From Paenibacillus sp. FSL R7-0345 (GTDB lineage Bacteria; Bacillota; Bacilli; Paenibacillales; Paenibacillaceae), in NCBI RefSeq assembly GCF_038595055.1, contig NZ_CP152002.1:204501-268500 (forward strand): a DNA stretch of 64,000 nt. The letters run 5' to 3'. Made by a program: the position numbers and the translations under genes. The notes beneath the pieces are model-generated. The model did not search any database. It saw nothing but the letters and a program-made list of their open reading frames with translations, and was not told the DNA's origin. Positions 34,454-43,230 of the stretch are shown here, piece after piece. How positions within the stretch are numbered: position 1 is the stretch's first letter; each line of letters starts with the position of its first letter.

Positions 34454-37400
34454 ATGTTTTTAACGGAAGAAAAGCTGATCCGGCGGCAGGCGGAGGTTGG
34501 AAAATACAGATATGTCACAGTGAATGAGCTTACCGGGCTGGAGTATGCGGAAGATGAGGACGGCAAAAATGGCGTTTACCCGGATGAGGTCTCCTTTAAC
34601 GGCACGATCACGCTGGGTGAGCAGTGGAGCGGACGGGACCGTTATGTCTGGCTGCGTGCTGTGGCGGTATTGCCCGAGAAGAAGGAAGGGTTCAGGATTG
34701 CAGGCCGGTTCGATTTCGGCAAATCCGGAAGCTTCAATAACTCGGGATTCGAATCGCTGCTGTTTGTGAATGGTTCGCCTTATCAGGGGGTTGATAATAA
34801 CCACCGGGAGGTTTATTTTGACGATGAGCTTGGCGGCAGGGCGGTGGAGCTTGTCTTCCGGCTGTGGTCCGGCCTTGAGGGCGGCGGAGTGCCGAGGGTG
34901 CAGGAGCACAAGATCAGTGAGGCGATGCTCGGATATCTGGATGAGCGGATTGATGATCTGTTTTATATGTCCCAGGCGGCGCTGGATACCTTCCGTTACC
35001 TGAACCGGGACCAGCCGGAGAAGCAGTGGCTAAAGCAGGCGCTGGATGCTGCATTCCGCGAGATTGACTGGTCAGAGCCGGGCTCTGAAGAGCATGTCAG
35101 CTCCATGTACCGTGCAGGCGCCAGCCTGAATGAGGCGGTGGAGGCGATGCCGCAGACCTTTGATGTTACACTCACCGCGCTGGGCCATACGCACATCGAT
35201 GTCGCCTGGCTGTGGCAGCTGAAGCATACCCGGGAAAAAGCGGCCCGTTCCTTCTCGACCGCACTGAGGCTGATGGAGGAATATCCGGAATACCAGTTTA
35301 TGCAATCCCAGCCGCAGCTGTATGCCTATCTGGAGCAGGATTACCCGGAGCTGTTCGGAAGGATCAAAGCGCGCATTGAAGAGGGGCGCTGGGAGCCGGA
35401 GGGGGCCATGTGGCTGGAATCCGACTGTAATATTCCGTCCGGCGAGTCGCTCGTACGCCAGATCCTGGCGGGCAAACGTTATTTCCGGGAACAGTTCGGG
35501 ATCGAGAGCAAGTATCTGTGGCTGCCCGATGTGTTTGGCTACAGCTGGGCGCTGCCGCAGATTTTGCGCAAGTCAGGCATTGATACCTTTATGACGACCA
35601 AAATCAGCTGGAACCAGTTCAACCGTATGCCGCATGATACGTTCTGGTGGCGCGGGATGGACGGCTCTGAGATATTGACTCATTTTATCACCACTTCGGA
35701 AAAAGACGGCGATGCCTACACCTACAACGGCCGGATGACCGCAGGGCTGCTGCGCGGTATCTGGAACTCGTATCAGGATAAGGAGATTAACGACCACCTG
35801 CTGTTTGCCTATGGCTGGGGCGACGGTGGCGGCGGGCCGACACGGGATATGCTGGAGCTGCGCCGCCGGTTTGACAAGCTTCCGGGTATGCCTAAGATTA
35901 AGCCCGGCAGCGCGGGCGATTACTTCAAAGGTCTGCATGAGCGGATTGAAAAAACGGACGGATTCGTGCACACCTGGAACGGCGAGCTGTACTTCGAATG
36001 CCACCGGGGAACCTATACCTCACAGGCCGGCAATAAAAAATATAACCGCCGCCTGGAGCTGCTGCTGCGTGATGCGGAATGGCTGTATACGCTGACCGGC
36101 GTGAGCCGCGGCAATCTGGCGGAAGCTTATCCGGCTGAGGAACTGCGCGGTATCTGGGAGATTCTGCTGCGCAACCAGTTCCATGATATTATTCCGGGCT
36201 CCTCGATCAAAGAGGTCTACCAGGACAGTGATCTGGAATATGCGGAAGGAGAGGCCCGGTCACTTGCTTTGATTAACGGTGCGGGGGAGACGGCAGACGG
36301 AGAGGAAAAAGCCTCCGGAGAGCAGCAATTCCTTACTGCGCTTGGAAGCTCGAACTGGGATAGCCCGCGTTATCTGGAGCTGCCGGGCAATGCTTCTGAC
36401 ACCAGCATCATTCAGAATGTTGACGGCGGGCAGCTGGAGCAGCAGCGCACTGCAGACGGCGGCTGGCTGGTGTATATTCCTTCCGTGCCTGCCTTTGGTA
36501 CAGCTGTCCTGGAGGTTGTGCCGGAACAGGCAGCGGGCGGCCGTTTGGATGGGGGAACCCTGCTTGCAGATGCTTCCGAAGGGCGGCTTACGACCCCGCT
36601 GATTGAAGCGGCCTGGAATAAGCAGGGGCAATTCACCTCGCTGCGCGACCGCCGCAATGGCCGGGAGATTCTGGCTCCGGGCCAGCGCGGGAATGTGCTG
36701 CAGGTGTTCGAGGATAAGCCGCTGGATTTTGAAGCATGGGATATCGATATTTTTTATCAGGAAAAAATGACCGAAATTTCGCAGCTTACAGATTGCAAAC
36801 TGATCGAAAACGGCCCGCTGCGGGCGGTGCTGCGCATGGCCTGGACGTATAACCGCACGACCATTACTCAGGATATTATCTTTTACCGGGATACCGCCCG
36901 GATCGACTTCCGCACAGAAATGGACTGGCATGGGCATAACCAGCTGCTGAAGGTAGCCTTCCCTGTGGATGTTCATACCACGGAAGCAACCTATGACATC
37001 CAGTTTGGCAATGTCAAACGCCCGACCCACTGGAATACAAGCTGGGATTACGCCCGCTTTGAAACCGTGGGACACCAGTGGGCGGATGTCAGCGAGAAGG
37101 AATACGGTGTGGCGCTGCTCAATGACTGTAAATACGGCTATGACATCAAGGACAGTGTGCTGCGGCTGACGCTGCTGAAATCGGCGGTTCACCCGAATCC
37201 GGAGCAGGATCAGGGACATCATGCCTTTACGTATGCGCTGTATCCGCATGAGGGTGATTTCGCCCTGGGCGGAGTGGTCCGGAAAGCGTGGGAGCTGAAT
37301 AATCCGCTGCGGACGGTACCGGGCAGGCTGGAGGTTGATCCTCTTTTCTCCATCGATGGGGGTTATGTGCTGGTTGATGCGGTAAAACGTTCCGAGGACG

Positions 37401-37618
37401 GCGGCGATGTAGTGCTGCGTCTGCATGAGTATGCCGGAGCGCGCAGTCAGGTGCGGATCGCAAGCGGCTACAGCATTACTGCCTGGCAGGAGTGCAATCT
37501 GATGGAGGAGCCGGAAGGTGAGTGGCAGGCGGGAGAACCGGATTTTCAGATCAGACCTTATGAGATCAGAACATTCAGAATCAGACTGGGCCAAGAGCAG
37601 ACACGAGAGGGGATTTAA
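34454..37618 (+). CDS. Alpha-mannosidase (GH38)
   Basis: The start is ATG 34454 after AAGGGGTGAGG; an ATG at 34427 has no ribosome site. The 1054-residue cytoplasmic enzyme carries the GH38 zinc and catalytic motifs: His247 and Asp249 in GHTHIDVAWLW, and nucleophile Asp359 in LPDVFGYSWALPQI. The helical domain (HDIIPGSSIKEVY) and C-terminal beta-sandwich complete the family's normal length. It removes terminal alpha-mannosyl residues. The stop is two bases before the GH105 gene, so the two are translationally coupled and probably act on the same imported glycan. The divergent AraC regulator likely controls both. Confidence 0.9.
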   Translation: MFLTEEKLIRRQAEVGKYRYVTVNELTGLEYAEDEDGKNGVYPDEVSFNGTITLGEQWSGRDRYVWLRAVAVLPEKKEGFRIAGRFDFGKSGSFNNSGFESLLFVNGSPYQGVDNNHREVYFDDELGGRAVELVFRLWSGLEGGGVPRVQEHKISEAMLGYLDERIDDLFYMSQAALDTFRYLNRDQPEKQWLKQALDAAFREIDWSEPGSEEHVSSMYRAGASLNEAVEAMPQTFDVTLTALGHTHIDVAWLWQLKHTREKAARSFSTALRLMEEYPEYQFMQSQPQLYAYLEQDYPELFGRIKARIEEGRWEPEGAMWLESDCNIPSGESLVRQILAGKRYFREQFGIESKYLWLPDVFGYSWALPQILRKSGIDTFMTTKISWNQFNRMPHDTFWWRGMDGSEILTHFITTSEKDGDAYTYNGRMTAGLLRGIWNSYQDKEINDHLLFAYGWGDGGGGPTRDMLELRRRFDKLPGMPKIKPGSAGDYFKGLHERIEKTDGFVHTWNGELYFECHRGTYTSQAGNKKYNRRLELLLRDAEWLYTLTGVSRGNLAEAYPAEELRGIWEILLRNQFHDIIPGSSIKEVYQDSDLEYAEGEARSLALINGAGETADGEEKASGEQQFLTALGSSNWDSPRYLELPGNASDTSIIQNVDGGQLEQQRTADGGWLVYIPSVPAFGTAVLEVVPEQAAGGRLDGGTLLADASEGRLTTPLIEAAWNKQGQFTSLRDRRNGREILAPGQRGNVLQVFEDKPLDFEAWDIDIFYQEKMTEISQLTDCKLIENGPLRAVLRMAWTYNRTTITQDIIFYRDTARIDFRTEMDWHGHNQLLKVAFPVDVHTTEATYDIQFGNVKRPTHWNTSWDYARFETVGHQWADVSEKEYGVALLNDCKYGYDIKDSVLRLTLLKSAVHPNPEQDQGHHAFTYALYPHEGDFALGGVVRKAWELNNPLRTVPGRLEVDPLFSIDGGYVLVDAVKRSEDGGDVVLRLHEYAGARSQVRIASGYSITAWQECNLMEEPEGEWQAGEPDFQIRPYEIRTFRIRLGQEQTREGI

Positions 37619-37620
37619 CG

Positions 37621-38742
37621 ATGGGTGTAAAAGGAACGCAGCTGGATCAAGCGGAGATTATTGCAAAATTGAACCGTGTATCGGATAAGCTGCTGAATCT
37701 GGACCGGCCGGATAACGAGGCGGAGCTGCAAACCTTAGGCGAGGATGCAGGGCGCCGGGGCTATTTTGCCCGTGACTTCGGCATGGAGGAATGGGACTGG
37801 CCGCAGGGCGTCGGACTGTATGGGCTGCAGAAGCTGGACCGGCATTTTGCCGACGGGCGTTATCCTGCTTACGCCAAGCCGTGGATGGCCCGGCAGATGG
37901 ACAAGGGGCTGCCCAGCCGGAACATCAATACCACCGCTCCGCTGCTGTCGCTGATGGAGCTGGATGAGGCGGAGGAGCTGAGCCTGGAGTGGGTGGAGTG
38001 GCTGATGAACGGGCTGCCGCGCACTGTGGAACAGGGCTACCAGCATGTCACGACCGGAGCCGACAAAAGCGAACTAACGCTCAATGAGAATGAAATCTGG
38101 ATTGATACGCTGTTTATGGCCATTCTGTTTACAGCCAAAATGGGCGTAAAATACGATAAGCCGGAGTGGCGGCAGACGTCGCTGCATCAGTTGCTGTTGC
38201 ATATTAAATATCTGTATGACAAAAAGACAGGGCTGTTCTATCACGGCTGGCATTTCACCGGCCGCCATAATTTCAGCGAAGCCTTCTGGTGCCGTGGAAA
38301 CGGCTGGTTCAGCCTTGGGTTGCCGGAATACCTGGAGCTGATGCGCCCGTATTTGGAGGACGGCGTATTTACTTACCTCCAGCAGGTGCTTCAGGCGCAG
38401 GCAGAAGCGCTGCTGGACTGCCAGAGCGCAGACGGGCTGTGGCATACGCTGCTGGACGATCCGGACAGCTACACCGAGACCTCCGGCTCGGCCGCCATTG
38501 CCGCCGGCATTCTGCATGGCGTACGCAGGGGACTGCTGCCTGAGGAGTATGCGCAGCCGGCGCTGAAGGCAATTCAGGCCGTGCTGGACCGGATTGACGA
38601 TGAAGGTACGGTACTTGGCGTCTCCGGCGGTACGCCAATCGGCAAAACCAGAGACGATTACAAGGGCATTATTATAGCGCCGATGGCCTACGGCCAGGCC
38701 ATGACGCTGGTCGCGCTGGGCGAAGCGCTGCATTATTGCTGA
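37621..38742 (+). CDS. Unsaturated glycuronyl hydrolase (GH105, YteR/YesR-like)
   Basis: The 373-residue (alpha/alpha)6-barrel enzyme removes the 4,5-unsaturated galacturonyl residue left at the end of oligosaccharides by pectin or rhamnogalacturonan lyases. Family motifs include WDWPQGVGLYGL, NENEIWIDTLFMAILF with the catalytic Asp, HGWHFTGRHNFSEAFWCRGNGW and LLDDPDSYTETSGSAAIA, the first three in the active-site cleft. There is no signal peptide, so it acts in the cytoplasm. It starts two bases after the alpha-mannosidase stop. It links this operon to the PL11 and PL1 lyases elsewhere in the window. Confidence 0.88.
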   Translation: MGVKGTQLDQAEIIAKLNRVSDKLLNLDRPDNEAELQTLGEDAGRRGYFARDFGMEEWDWPQGVGLYGLQKLDRHFADGRYPAYAKPWMARQMDKGLPSRNINTTAPLLSLMELDEAEELSLEWVEWLMNGLPRTVEQGYQHVTTGADKSELTLNENEIWIDTLFMAILFTAKMGVKYDKPEWRQTSLHQLLLHIKYLYDKKTGLFYHGWHFTGRHNFSEAFWCRGNGWFSLGLPEYLELMRPYLEDGVFTYLQQVLQAQAEALLDCQSADGLWHTLLDDPDSYTETSGSAAIAAGILHGVRRGLLPEEYAQPALKAIQAVLDRIDDEGTVLGVSGGTPIGKTRDDYKGIIIAPMAYGQAMTLVALGEALHYC

Positions 38743-38764
38743 GGTGTGCGGCCGTGACAAGACA

Positions 38765-38803
38765 GCTTCCGTTATCATCCACGCACCTTGGCGTGGCGGA
38801 AGC
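38765..38803 (+). repeat. Stem-loop after GH105 gene
   Basis: Outer arms GCTTCCG (38765-38771) and CGGAAGC (38797-38803) and inner arms CCACGC (38779-38784) and GCGTGG (38791-38796) form a two-part hairpin with a 7-base bulge. No T run follows. It may stabilise the 3' end of the transcript. Confidence 0.5.
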
Positions 38804-38843
38804 GGAAGCGGATGGTAAAACAAGAGGACTAAGAGCAGACGCC

Positions 38844-38867
38844 AGCCACCGGGGAACCCCGGTGGCT
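38844..38867. repeat. Perfect 11-bp palindrome with a 2-base loop
   Basis: AGCCACCGGGG and CCCCGGTGGCT flank AA. The stem is very strong but has no T run. The remaining 290 bases up to 39152 show no gene or recognisable signal. Confidence 0.55.
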
Positions 38868-39152
38868 ACGGGTGTTTAACTGCAGTCTAAAGATTAATTG
38901 CGGCTGATCAGAGGAAAAGGCATGAACTAAGACTGCTGCTCCTACTTAGAAGGTACATGGAGCGTTCGACAGCTGGCCTTTGAGGTGTTTCACTAAAGGT
39001 TTGGTGGAGCTGCATCCTCGAAATAGCGGAAATCCAGTGCGCAGTGGGGGATGTGAAGGATGAGGAGTGAAGTATGAAGTATGGAGTATGACAAGTAATC
39101 CTTCCGCTGCCGTATCAGCACACATTGGCTGGAATTATAAGATGTGCCGGCT

Positions 39153-39454
39153 GGTAACGGACCGGGGAGCCCTTATTTCGCCCCAAGGGCCCGAATTTAC
39201 AACCTAACGGACTCCAGAGGCGTTATTTTCGGATTCAGGTCCGGTTTGCAGTTGCTGGCAAGGGAATAAGGGTGCTGTAGTCCGTTAGCCAGAATAATGG
39301 TGCTTTTTTTGATGAATAAAGGCTCTACGGTCCGTTAGCTGGGGGGAGTGCCTCTTTTGGGTGAACTGCAGCCTCCGTTAGCCGGGCGGGTTGCATCTTT
39401 TGAGTGGAAGCGGTTCTGTATTCCTTGGGTGAAATTAATCCACGGTCCGTTAGC
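39153..39454. repeat. Intergenic repeat cluster 3: two forward and about four inverted copies
   Basis: Forward copies at 39153-39179 and 39203-39229; inverted copies at 39264-39290 and 39313-39340; two degenerate inverted copies at about 39364-39384 and 39430-39454. This is the same element as at 17271-17453 and 33189-33374, again with steps of about 50 bases and both arms facing inward. Confidence 0.8.
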
Positions 39455-39496
39455 GCAGATGAACAGGCTGGCTTAGAAACAAATCCTAGAAAACAC

Positions 39497-39551
39497 TTGT
39501 AGCCTGCTGCGGCTTGAAGTATACTGATCTCGGAAAGGTTAAGCGCTTACC
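39497..39551 (+). promoter_or_regulatory. iolG promoter and LacI-type operator
   Basis: TTGTAG (39497-39502), a 17-base spacer and TATACT (39520-39525). The 15-mer GGTTAAGCGCTTACC (39537-39551), centred on the palindrome TAAGCGCTTA, lies 12 bases after the -10, over the start of the transcript. An identical 15-mer in the same relative place controls iolC at 43074-43088. Confidence 0.85.
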
Positions 39552-39571
39552 TTGAGGGAGGATAAGCGAGT

Positions 39572-40618
39572 ATGGTCAATCAAGTAACAGTAGGCATTAT
39601 CGGCGCCGGAAGAATCGGACGTCTGCATGCCGATAATCTGCGTGTACTGCCGTCTTATAAAATAAAGTCTATTTCAGAGGCTTTTATGACCGAAGAGCTG
39701 GTTGCCTGGGCGGAGAGCCGGGGGCTTGGAGCTGCTTTTACGGATGGGGAAGCCATTCTGAACGATCCGGAGATCGACGCCGTGTTCATCTGCACACCGA
39801 CAGATACGCACGCCTCCTGGATTGAGCGTGCAGCGCGTGCCGGGAAGCATATTTTTTGCGAGAAGCCGATCAGTATGTCCTCGGAAGAAACAAGCCGGGC
39901 GCTGCAGACTGCCAAGGAAGCAGGCGTGCTGCTTCAGGTGGGCTTTAACCGCCGGATGGACCCGAATTTCCGCAAGCTTAAGCAGCTGGTTCAGGCGGGC
40001 GAGCTGGGCAGACCGCATATTGTGAAGATCACCTCGCGTGATCCGCAGCCGCCCGGTGAAGCCTATGTGCGCTCCTCCGGCGGGATGTTTATGGATATGA
40101 CGATTCACGATTTTGACATGGCCCGTTATCTGGTGGGTGAAGAAGTAGCTGAAGTGTATACCCGTGGCGCCAATCTGATCGACCCGATGTTCGGACGCTG
40201 CGACGATGTGGATACGGCTGTCATTACGCTGACTTTCACAAACGGCGCTATCTGTGTGATCGATAACAGCCGCCAGGCTGTCTACGGCTACGACCAGCGG
40301 GTGGAGGTATTCGGCTCCCAGGGAGCGGCAACGGCCGACAACTGCCGTCCGACCACAGTTGAGGTGTCTACAGCCTCATCGGTTACCCGCGACCAGCCGC
40401 TGCATTTTTTCCTTGAGCGCTACAATCAGGCGTTCACCGATGAGGTTGCGGCATTCGCCCAATCCATCATTCTGCAGGAGCCGGCTGTGTGCAGCGGCTA
40501 TGACGGACAGCAGGCCCAGCTCATTGCTGAGGCGGCTCTGGAATCGCACCGGACCGGGCTCCCGGTGAAGCTGAAGGTTTTAGCCGGCGGGGAACGCCCG
40601 GAGATAGAAGTCCTGTAA
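39572..40618 (+). CDS. iolG: Myo-inositol 2-dehydrogenase (Gfo/Idh/MocA family)
   Basis: The 348-residue cytoplasmic enzyme oxidises myo-inositol to scyllo-inosose with NAD+, the first step of inositol breakdown. The Rossmann motif GIIGAGRIGRLHADNL, FICTPTDTHASWIERAARAGKHIFCEKP with the cofactor-site Lys, and the catalytic Asp/His pair in MDMTIHDFDMARYL are all present. GGGAGGA precedes the ATG. iolB follows 37 bases downstream, and the operon is controlled by the operator just upstream. Enzymes of this family can also act on scyllo-inositol or D-chiro-inositol, so the exact isomer is less certain than the pathway. Confidence 0.87.
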   Translation: MVNQVTVGIIGAGRIGRLHADNLRVLPSYKIKSISEAFMTEELVAWAESRGLGAAFTDGEAILNDPEIDAVFICTPTDTHASWIERAARAGKHIFCEKPISMSSEETSRALQTAKEAGVLLQVGFNRRMDPNFRKLKQLVQAGELGRPHIVKITSRDPQPPGEAYVRSSGGMFMDMTIHDFDMARYLVGEEVAEVYTRGANLIDPMFGRCDDVDTAVITLTFTNGAICVIDNSRQAVYGYDQRVEVFGSQGAATADNCRPTTVEVSTASSVTRDQPLHFFLERYNQAFTDEVAAFAQSIILQEPAVCSGYDGQQAQLIAEAALESHRTGLPVKLKVLAGGERPEIEVL

Positions 40619-40655
40619 GCGGAGGTTTATCTTGAACACGGAGGGAGCTGTGAGG

Positions 40656-41489
40656 ATGTCTGATTATTTGATCAAGGCTGCTACACCCGGCAAGGACGGG
40701 CTTGTTACAGCAGTCAGCAAGGAGAGCGCCGGCTGGGAGTATGTGGGGTTTGAAGTGTATCAGCTGCAGACAGGTGATACGCTGAGCCGCGATACCGGAG
40801 ACAATGAAGTCTGCCTGGTACTGCTCTCCGGAAAAGCGGATGTGAAGGCGGACGACCAGCTGTTTACGGGGATAGGAGAACGAATGTCGGTCTTCGAGGA
40901 CCAGCCGCCTTATGCGGTCTATGTTCCGGCGGGCGGACGCTATGAGGTGACAGCCCTGACGGAGTTAGAGCTCGCTGTCTGTCTCGCCCCGGGTACGGGC
41001 AAGTATCCGGCCCGGCTGATTGCACCGTCCGATACGGGAGCCGAAGCCCGTGGTTACGGCAGCATGTCACGCCGTGTAGTCAATATTTTGCCGGAGAGCA
41101 GTGAGGCTGAGAGCCTGCTGGTGGTGGAGGTGCGTACGGACGGCGGCAACTGGTCCAGCTATCCGCCGCATAAGCACGACAAGAATAACCTGCCGGCAGA
41201 GTCTTACCTGGAGGAGACGTATTATCACCGGGTGAACCCGGCTCACGGCTTTGTGGTGCAGCGTGTATACAACGACGACCGCAGCCTCGATGAAACGATG
41301 GCCGTGCCCGACCGCAGCGTGGTGCTTGTTCCGGAAGGCTATCATCCGGTATCAGCACCGCCGGGCTATGATTCCTATTATCTCAATGTGATGGCAGGAC
41401 CGGTCCGGACCTGGGTATTTCATAATGATCCTGATCACGAATGGCTGTTCAAACCGGCCGGGCATACTCCCGCAGGCCAGGAGGAATAG
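40656..41489 (+). CDS. iolB: 5-deoxy-glucuronate isomerase
   Basis: ATG 40656, eight bases after GGAGGGAG (40640-40647), gives 277 residues, close to Bacillus IolB; TTG 40632 with its own GGAGG is an alternative. The bicupin protein converts 5-deoxy-D-glucuronate to 5-dehydro-2-deoxy-D-gluconate. Metal-binding His and Glu residues are seen in YPPHKHDKNN, ESYLEETYYHRV and VVLVPEGYHPVSAPPGYDSYYLN. It lies 37 bases after iolG and is followed by a terminator, so the first iol transcript is iolG-iolB. Confidence 0.93.
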   Translation: MSDYLIKAATPGKDGLVTAVSKESAGWEYVGFEVYQLQTGDTLSRDTGDNEVCLVLLSGKADVKADDQLFTGIGERMSVFEDQPPYAVYVPAGGRYEVTALTELELAVCLAPGTGKYPARLIAPSDTGAEARGYGSMSRRVVNILPESSEAESLLVVEVRTDGGNWSSYPPHKHDKNNLPAESYLEETYYHRVNPAHGFVVQRVYNDDRSLDETMAVPDRSVVLVPEGYHPVSAPPGYDSYYLNVMAGPVRTWVFHNDPDHEWLFKPAGHTPAGQEE

Positions 41490-41513
41490 GCCTTGGGATA
41501 GAGGCAGTATTAA

Positions 41514-41544
41514 GGGGCTTCCGCAGGGCGGAGGCTCCTTTTTT
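41514..41544 (+). terminator. Terminator after iolB
   Basis: GGGGCTTCCG (41514-41523) pairs with CGGAGGCTCC (41529-41538), with two G-T pairs, followed by TTTTTT. Confidence 0.88.
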
Positions 41545-41659
41545 GTATCTGATAATGCTGGCAAAACGCAGCGTAAAGTGCGCAGCATTGCTGAGTGGCA
41601 TCGAAGCAGACAGCGGACCGGGCCGCAGCGGCAGCGGGTGAAATGACAATACCGGCGAA

Positions 41660-41688
41660 TAGACACTTTTGGAGGAGTTCCCTATAAT
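41660..41688 (+). promoter_or_regulatory. Promoter of the LacI-type regulator
   Basis: TAGACA (41660-41665), a 17-base spacer and TATAAT (41683-41688). No copy of the 15-base iol operator is present here, suggesting expression without self-repression through that site. Confidence 0.75.
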
Positions 41689-41729
41689 CGAAGTATAAGA
41701 CGGCAAGAACGTAAAGGCGGTTTTAAACA

Positions 41730-42749
41730 ATGAAACCTACAATTTATGATGTGGCGCGGGAGGCCGGAGTCTCCATTGCTACGGTGTCCAAGGTGCTCAA
41801 TAATAACGGCAGGATCAGTGACAAGACACGGGATAAGGTAAATCAGGTGATGGAGGAGCTTAATTATCAGCCGAGCCTGGTGGCCTCTGCGCTGACGAGC
41901 CGCCGGACGGGGACGATCGGGCTGATGATTCCCGATATTGCCAATCCTTTTTTTGCGGAGACGGCGCGGGGGATCGAGGACTATGCCCAGCAGCAGGGCA
42001 GTGACCTGATTGTCTGCAGTACAGACCGTGATGATGAAAAAGCGGCCCGATACACCTCGCTGCTTCTGCGCAAAAGGGTAGACGGCCTGATCATCGCCTC
42101 TCACACGGGAAAGACGGATATGATCCGCCGCCTGCTTGCCGACCGGGTGCCGCTGGTGCTTTTCTCGGCGGAAATCCGCAGTCTGGAGAGCAGCAGCGTT
42201 ACGGTGGATGATTATAAGGGCGGATATCAGGCGACGGAGTACCTGCTGTCCCTGGGGCACCGGAAGCTGGGCATCATCTCCGACAATCTGCCGGGGAGCA
42301 AGCTGCGGGCCGAGGGCTTTCTGGATGCGCTGCGGGATGCGGACGTCCCGTTCGACAATCCGGCCAACCTTACGCATACGTCAGCTACCTTGGAAAACGG
42401 CCGCCGGGCAGCGGCGGCTATGCTTGGCCAGGCAGAGGAGCTGCGGCCGACGGCTATATTCGCCTGCAACGACCTGCTGGCCATCGGCGTCCTGAAGGAA
42501 GCGCGCAGCGCGGGATTGTCCATTCCCCGCGATCTATCCGTTGTGGGCTTTGATAATACGGTGCTGGCAGAAATCTGCCACCCTACGCTGACCAGTATCG
42601 CCCAGCCGCTGCGCGAGATGACCGAGCAGGCGATGATTCTGCTGAACGAATCTATCGACAATCCGGACAGCCCCAGACGCAAAATTATGCTGATGCCGGA
42701 GTTGGTCATCCGGCATTCAACCGGGCCGGCGCCGGAGGATCAGCCTTGA
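41730..42749 (+). CDS. LacI-family repressor, probable iol regulator
   Basis: The 339-residue protein starts with the LacI helix-turn-helix and hinge (TIYDVAREAGVSIATVSKVLNNNGRIS; YQPSLVASALTSRRTGTIG) and continues with a periplasmic-binding-protein fold for sugar binding (DIANPFFAE; GFDNTVLAEICHPTLTSI). It lies between the two iol transcription units, each with the operator GGTTAAGCGCTTACC. The central CG step of that site is typical of LacI/CcpA-type recognition. The inducer may be an inositol catabolite, as for IolR. B. subtilis uses a DeoR-type IolR instead, so this is a different regulator for the same pathway. The assignment rests on position and operator. Confidence 0.85.
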   Translation: MKPTIYDVAREAGVSIATVSKVLNNNGRISDKTRDKVNQVMEELNYQPSLVASALTSRRTGTIGLMIPDIANPFFAETARGIEDYAQQQGSDLIVCSTDRDDEKAARYTSLLLRKRVDGLIIASHTGKTDMIRRLLADRVPLVLFSAEIRSLESSSVTVDDYKGGYQATEYLLSLGHRKLGIISDNLPGSKLRAEGFLDALRDADVPFDNPANLTHTSATLENGRRAAAAMLGQAEELRPTAIFACNDLLAIGVLKEARSAGLSIPRDLSVVGFDNTVLAEICHPTLTSIAQPLREMTEQAMILLNESIDNPDSPRRKIMLMPELVIRHSTGPAPEDQP

Positions 42750-42915
42750 TAGGCCCGGATTTGTCCGGTCCGGCTGCCGGATCACTCTTCCAGAGCCCGA
42801 TGTCAATGGCTTGCTCCAGGGACCTGCGCTAGAGATTCGCGATAGAGACCTGCACTAGGGGGGTGCTGCAGTCCGCTACGTTATTGAGACCAAATGCTCC
42901 AAGACTAAATACCTC

Positions 42916-42958
42916 AAGACCAGTCCCCCCATTACGGTGGCGAACGGGTCTTTTTTTT
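42916..42958 (+). terminator. Terminator after the LacI-type regulator
   Basis: AAGACC (42916-42921) and GGTCTT (42947-42952) close a 25-base C- and G-rich loop, followed by a run of Ts. The rest of 42750-43030 shows only an imperfect GACCTGCRCTAG duplication (about 42820-42860). Confidence 0.65.
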
Positions 42959-43031
42959 ATGCGGAAACGTTATTGATCCATGCCTTTTGCGTGAGTTAAC
43001 AGAAAACTTGAGATCGCTTTCAAATTAAGGA

Positions 43032-43088
43032 TTGCCAAACCGGATGTTCTGGCCTATACTATTTATAAAATTAGGTTAAGCGCTTACC
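43032..43088 (+). promoter_or_regulatory. iolC promoter and LacI-type operator
   Basis: TTGCCA (43032-43037), a 17-base spacer and TATACT (43055-43060). GGTTAAGCGCTTACC (43074-43088) lies 13 bases after the -10 and is identical to the iolG operator. A 142-base leader follows before the iolC ATG. Confidence 0.85.
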
Positions 43089-43230
43089 CTTTCTCTCCCT
43101 GACAGACCGGTATTTTAAAAATAACAACGTTCCTAATGAATCCTTATCATCTGTTCCGCTCATCCTGCTCGCATTATATCCAGGCTATTATCATTCATTT
43201 CTTCTGAAGCTTTTTCAAGGAGGCGTCACT

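Noticed and set aside
36260..37594. 444-residue minus-strand frame inside the alpha-mannosidase gene
   Set aside because: It has no start context and overlaps a certain GH38 gene.
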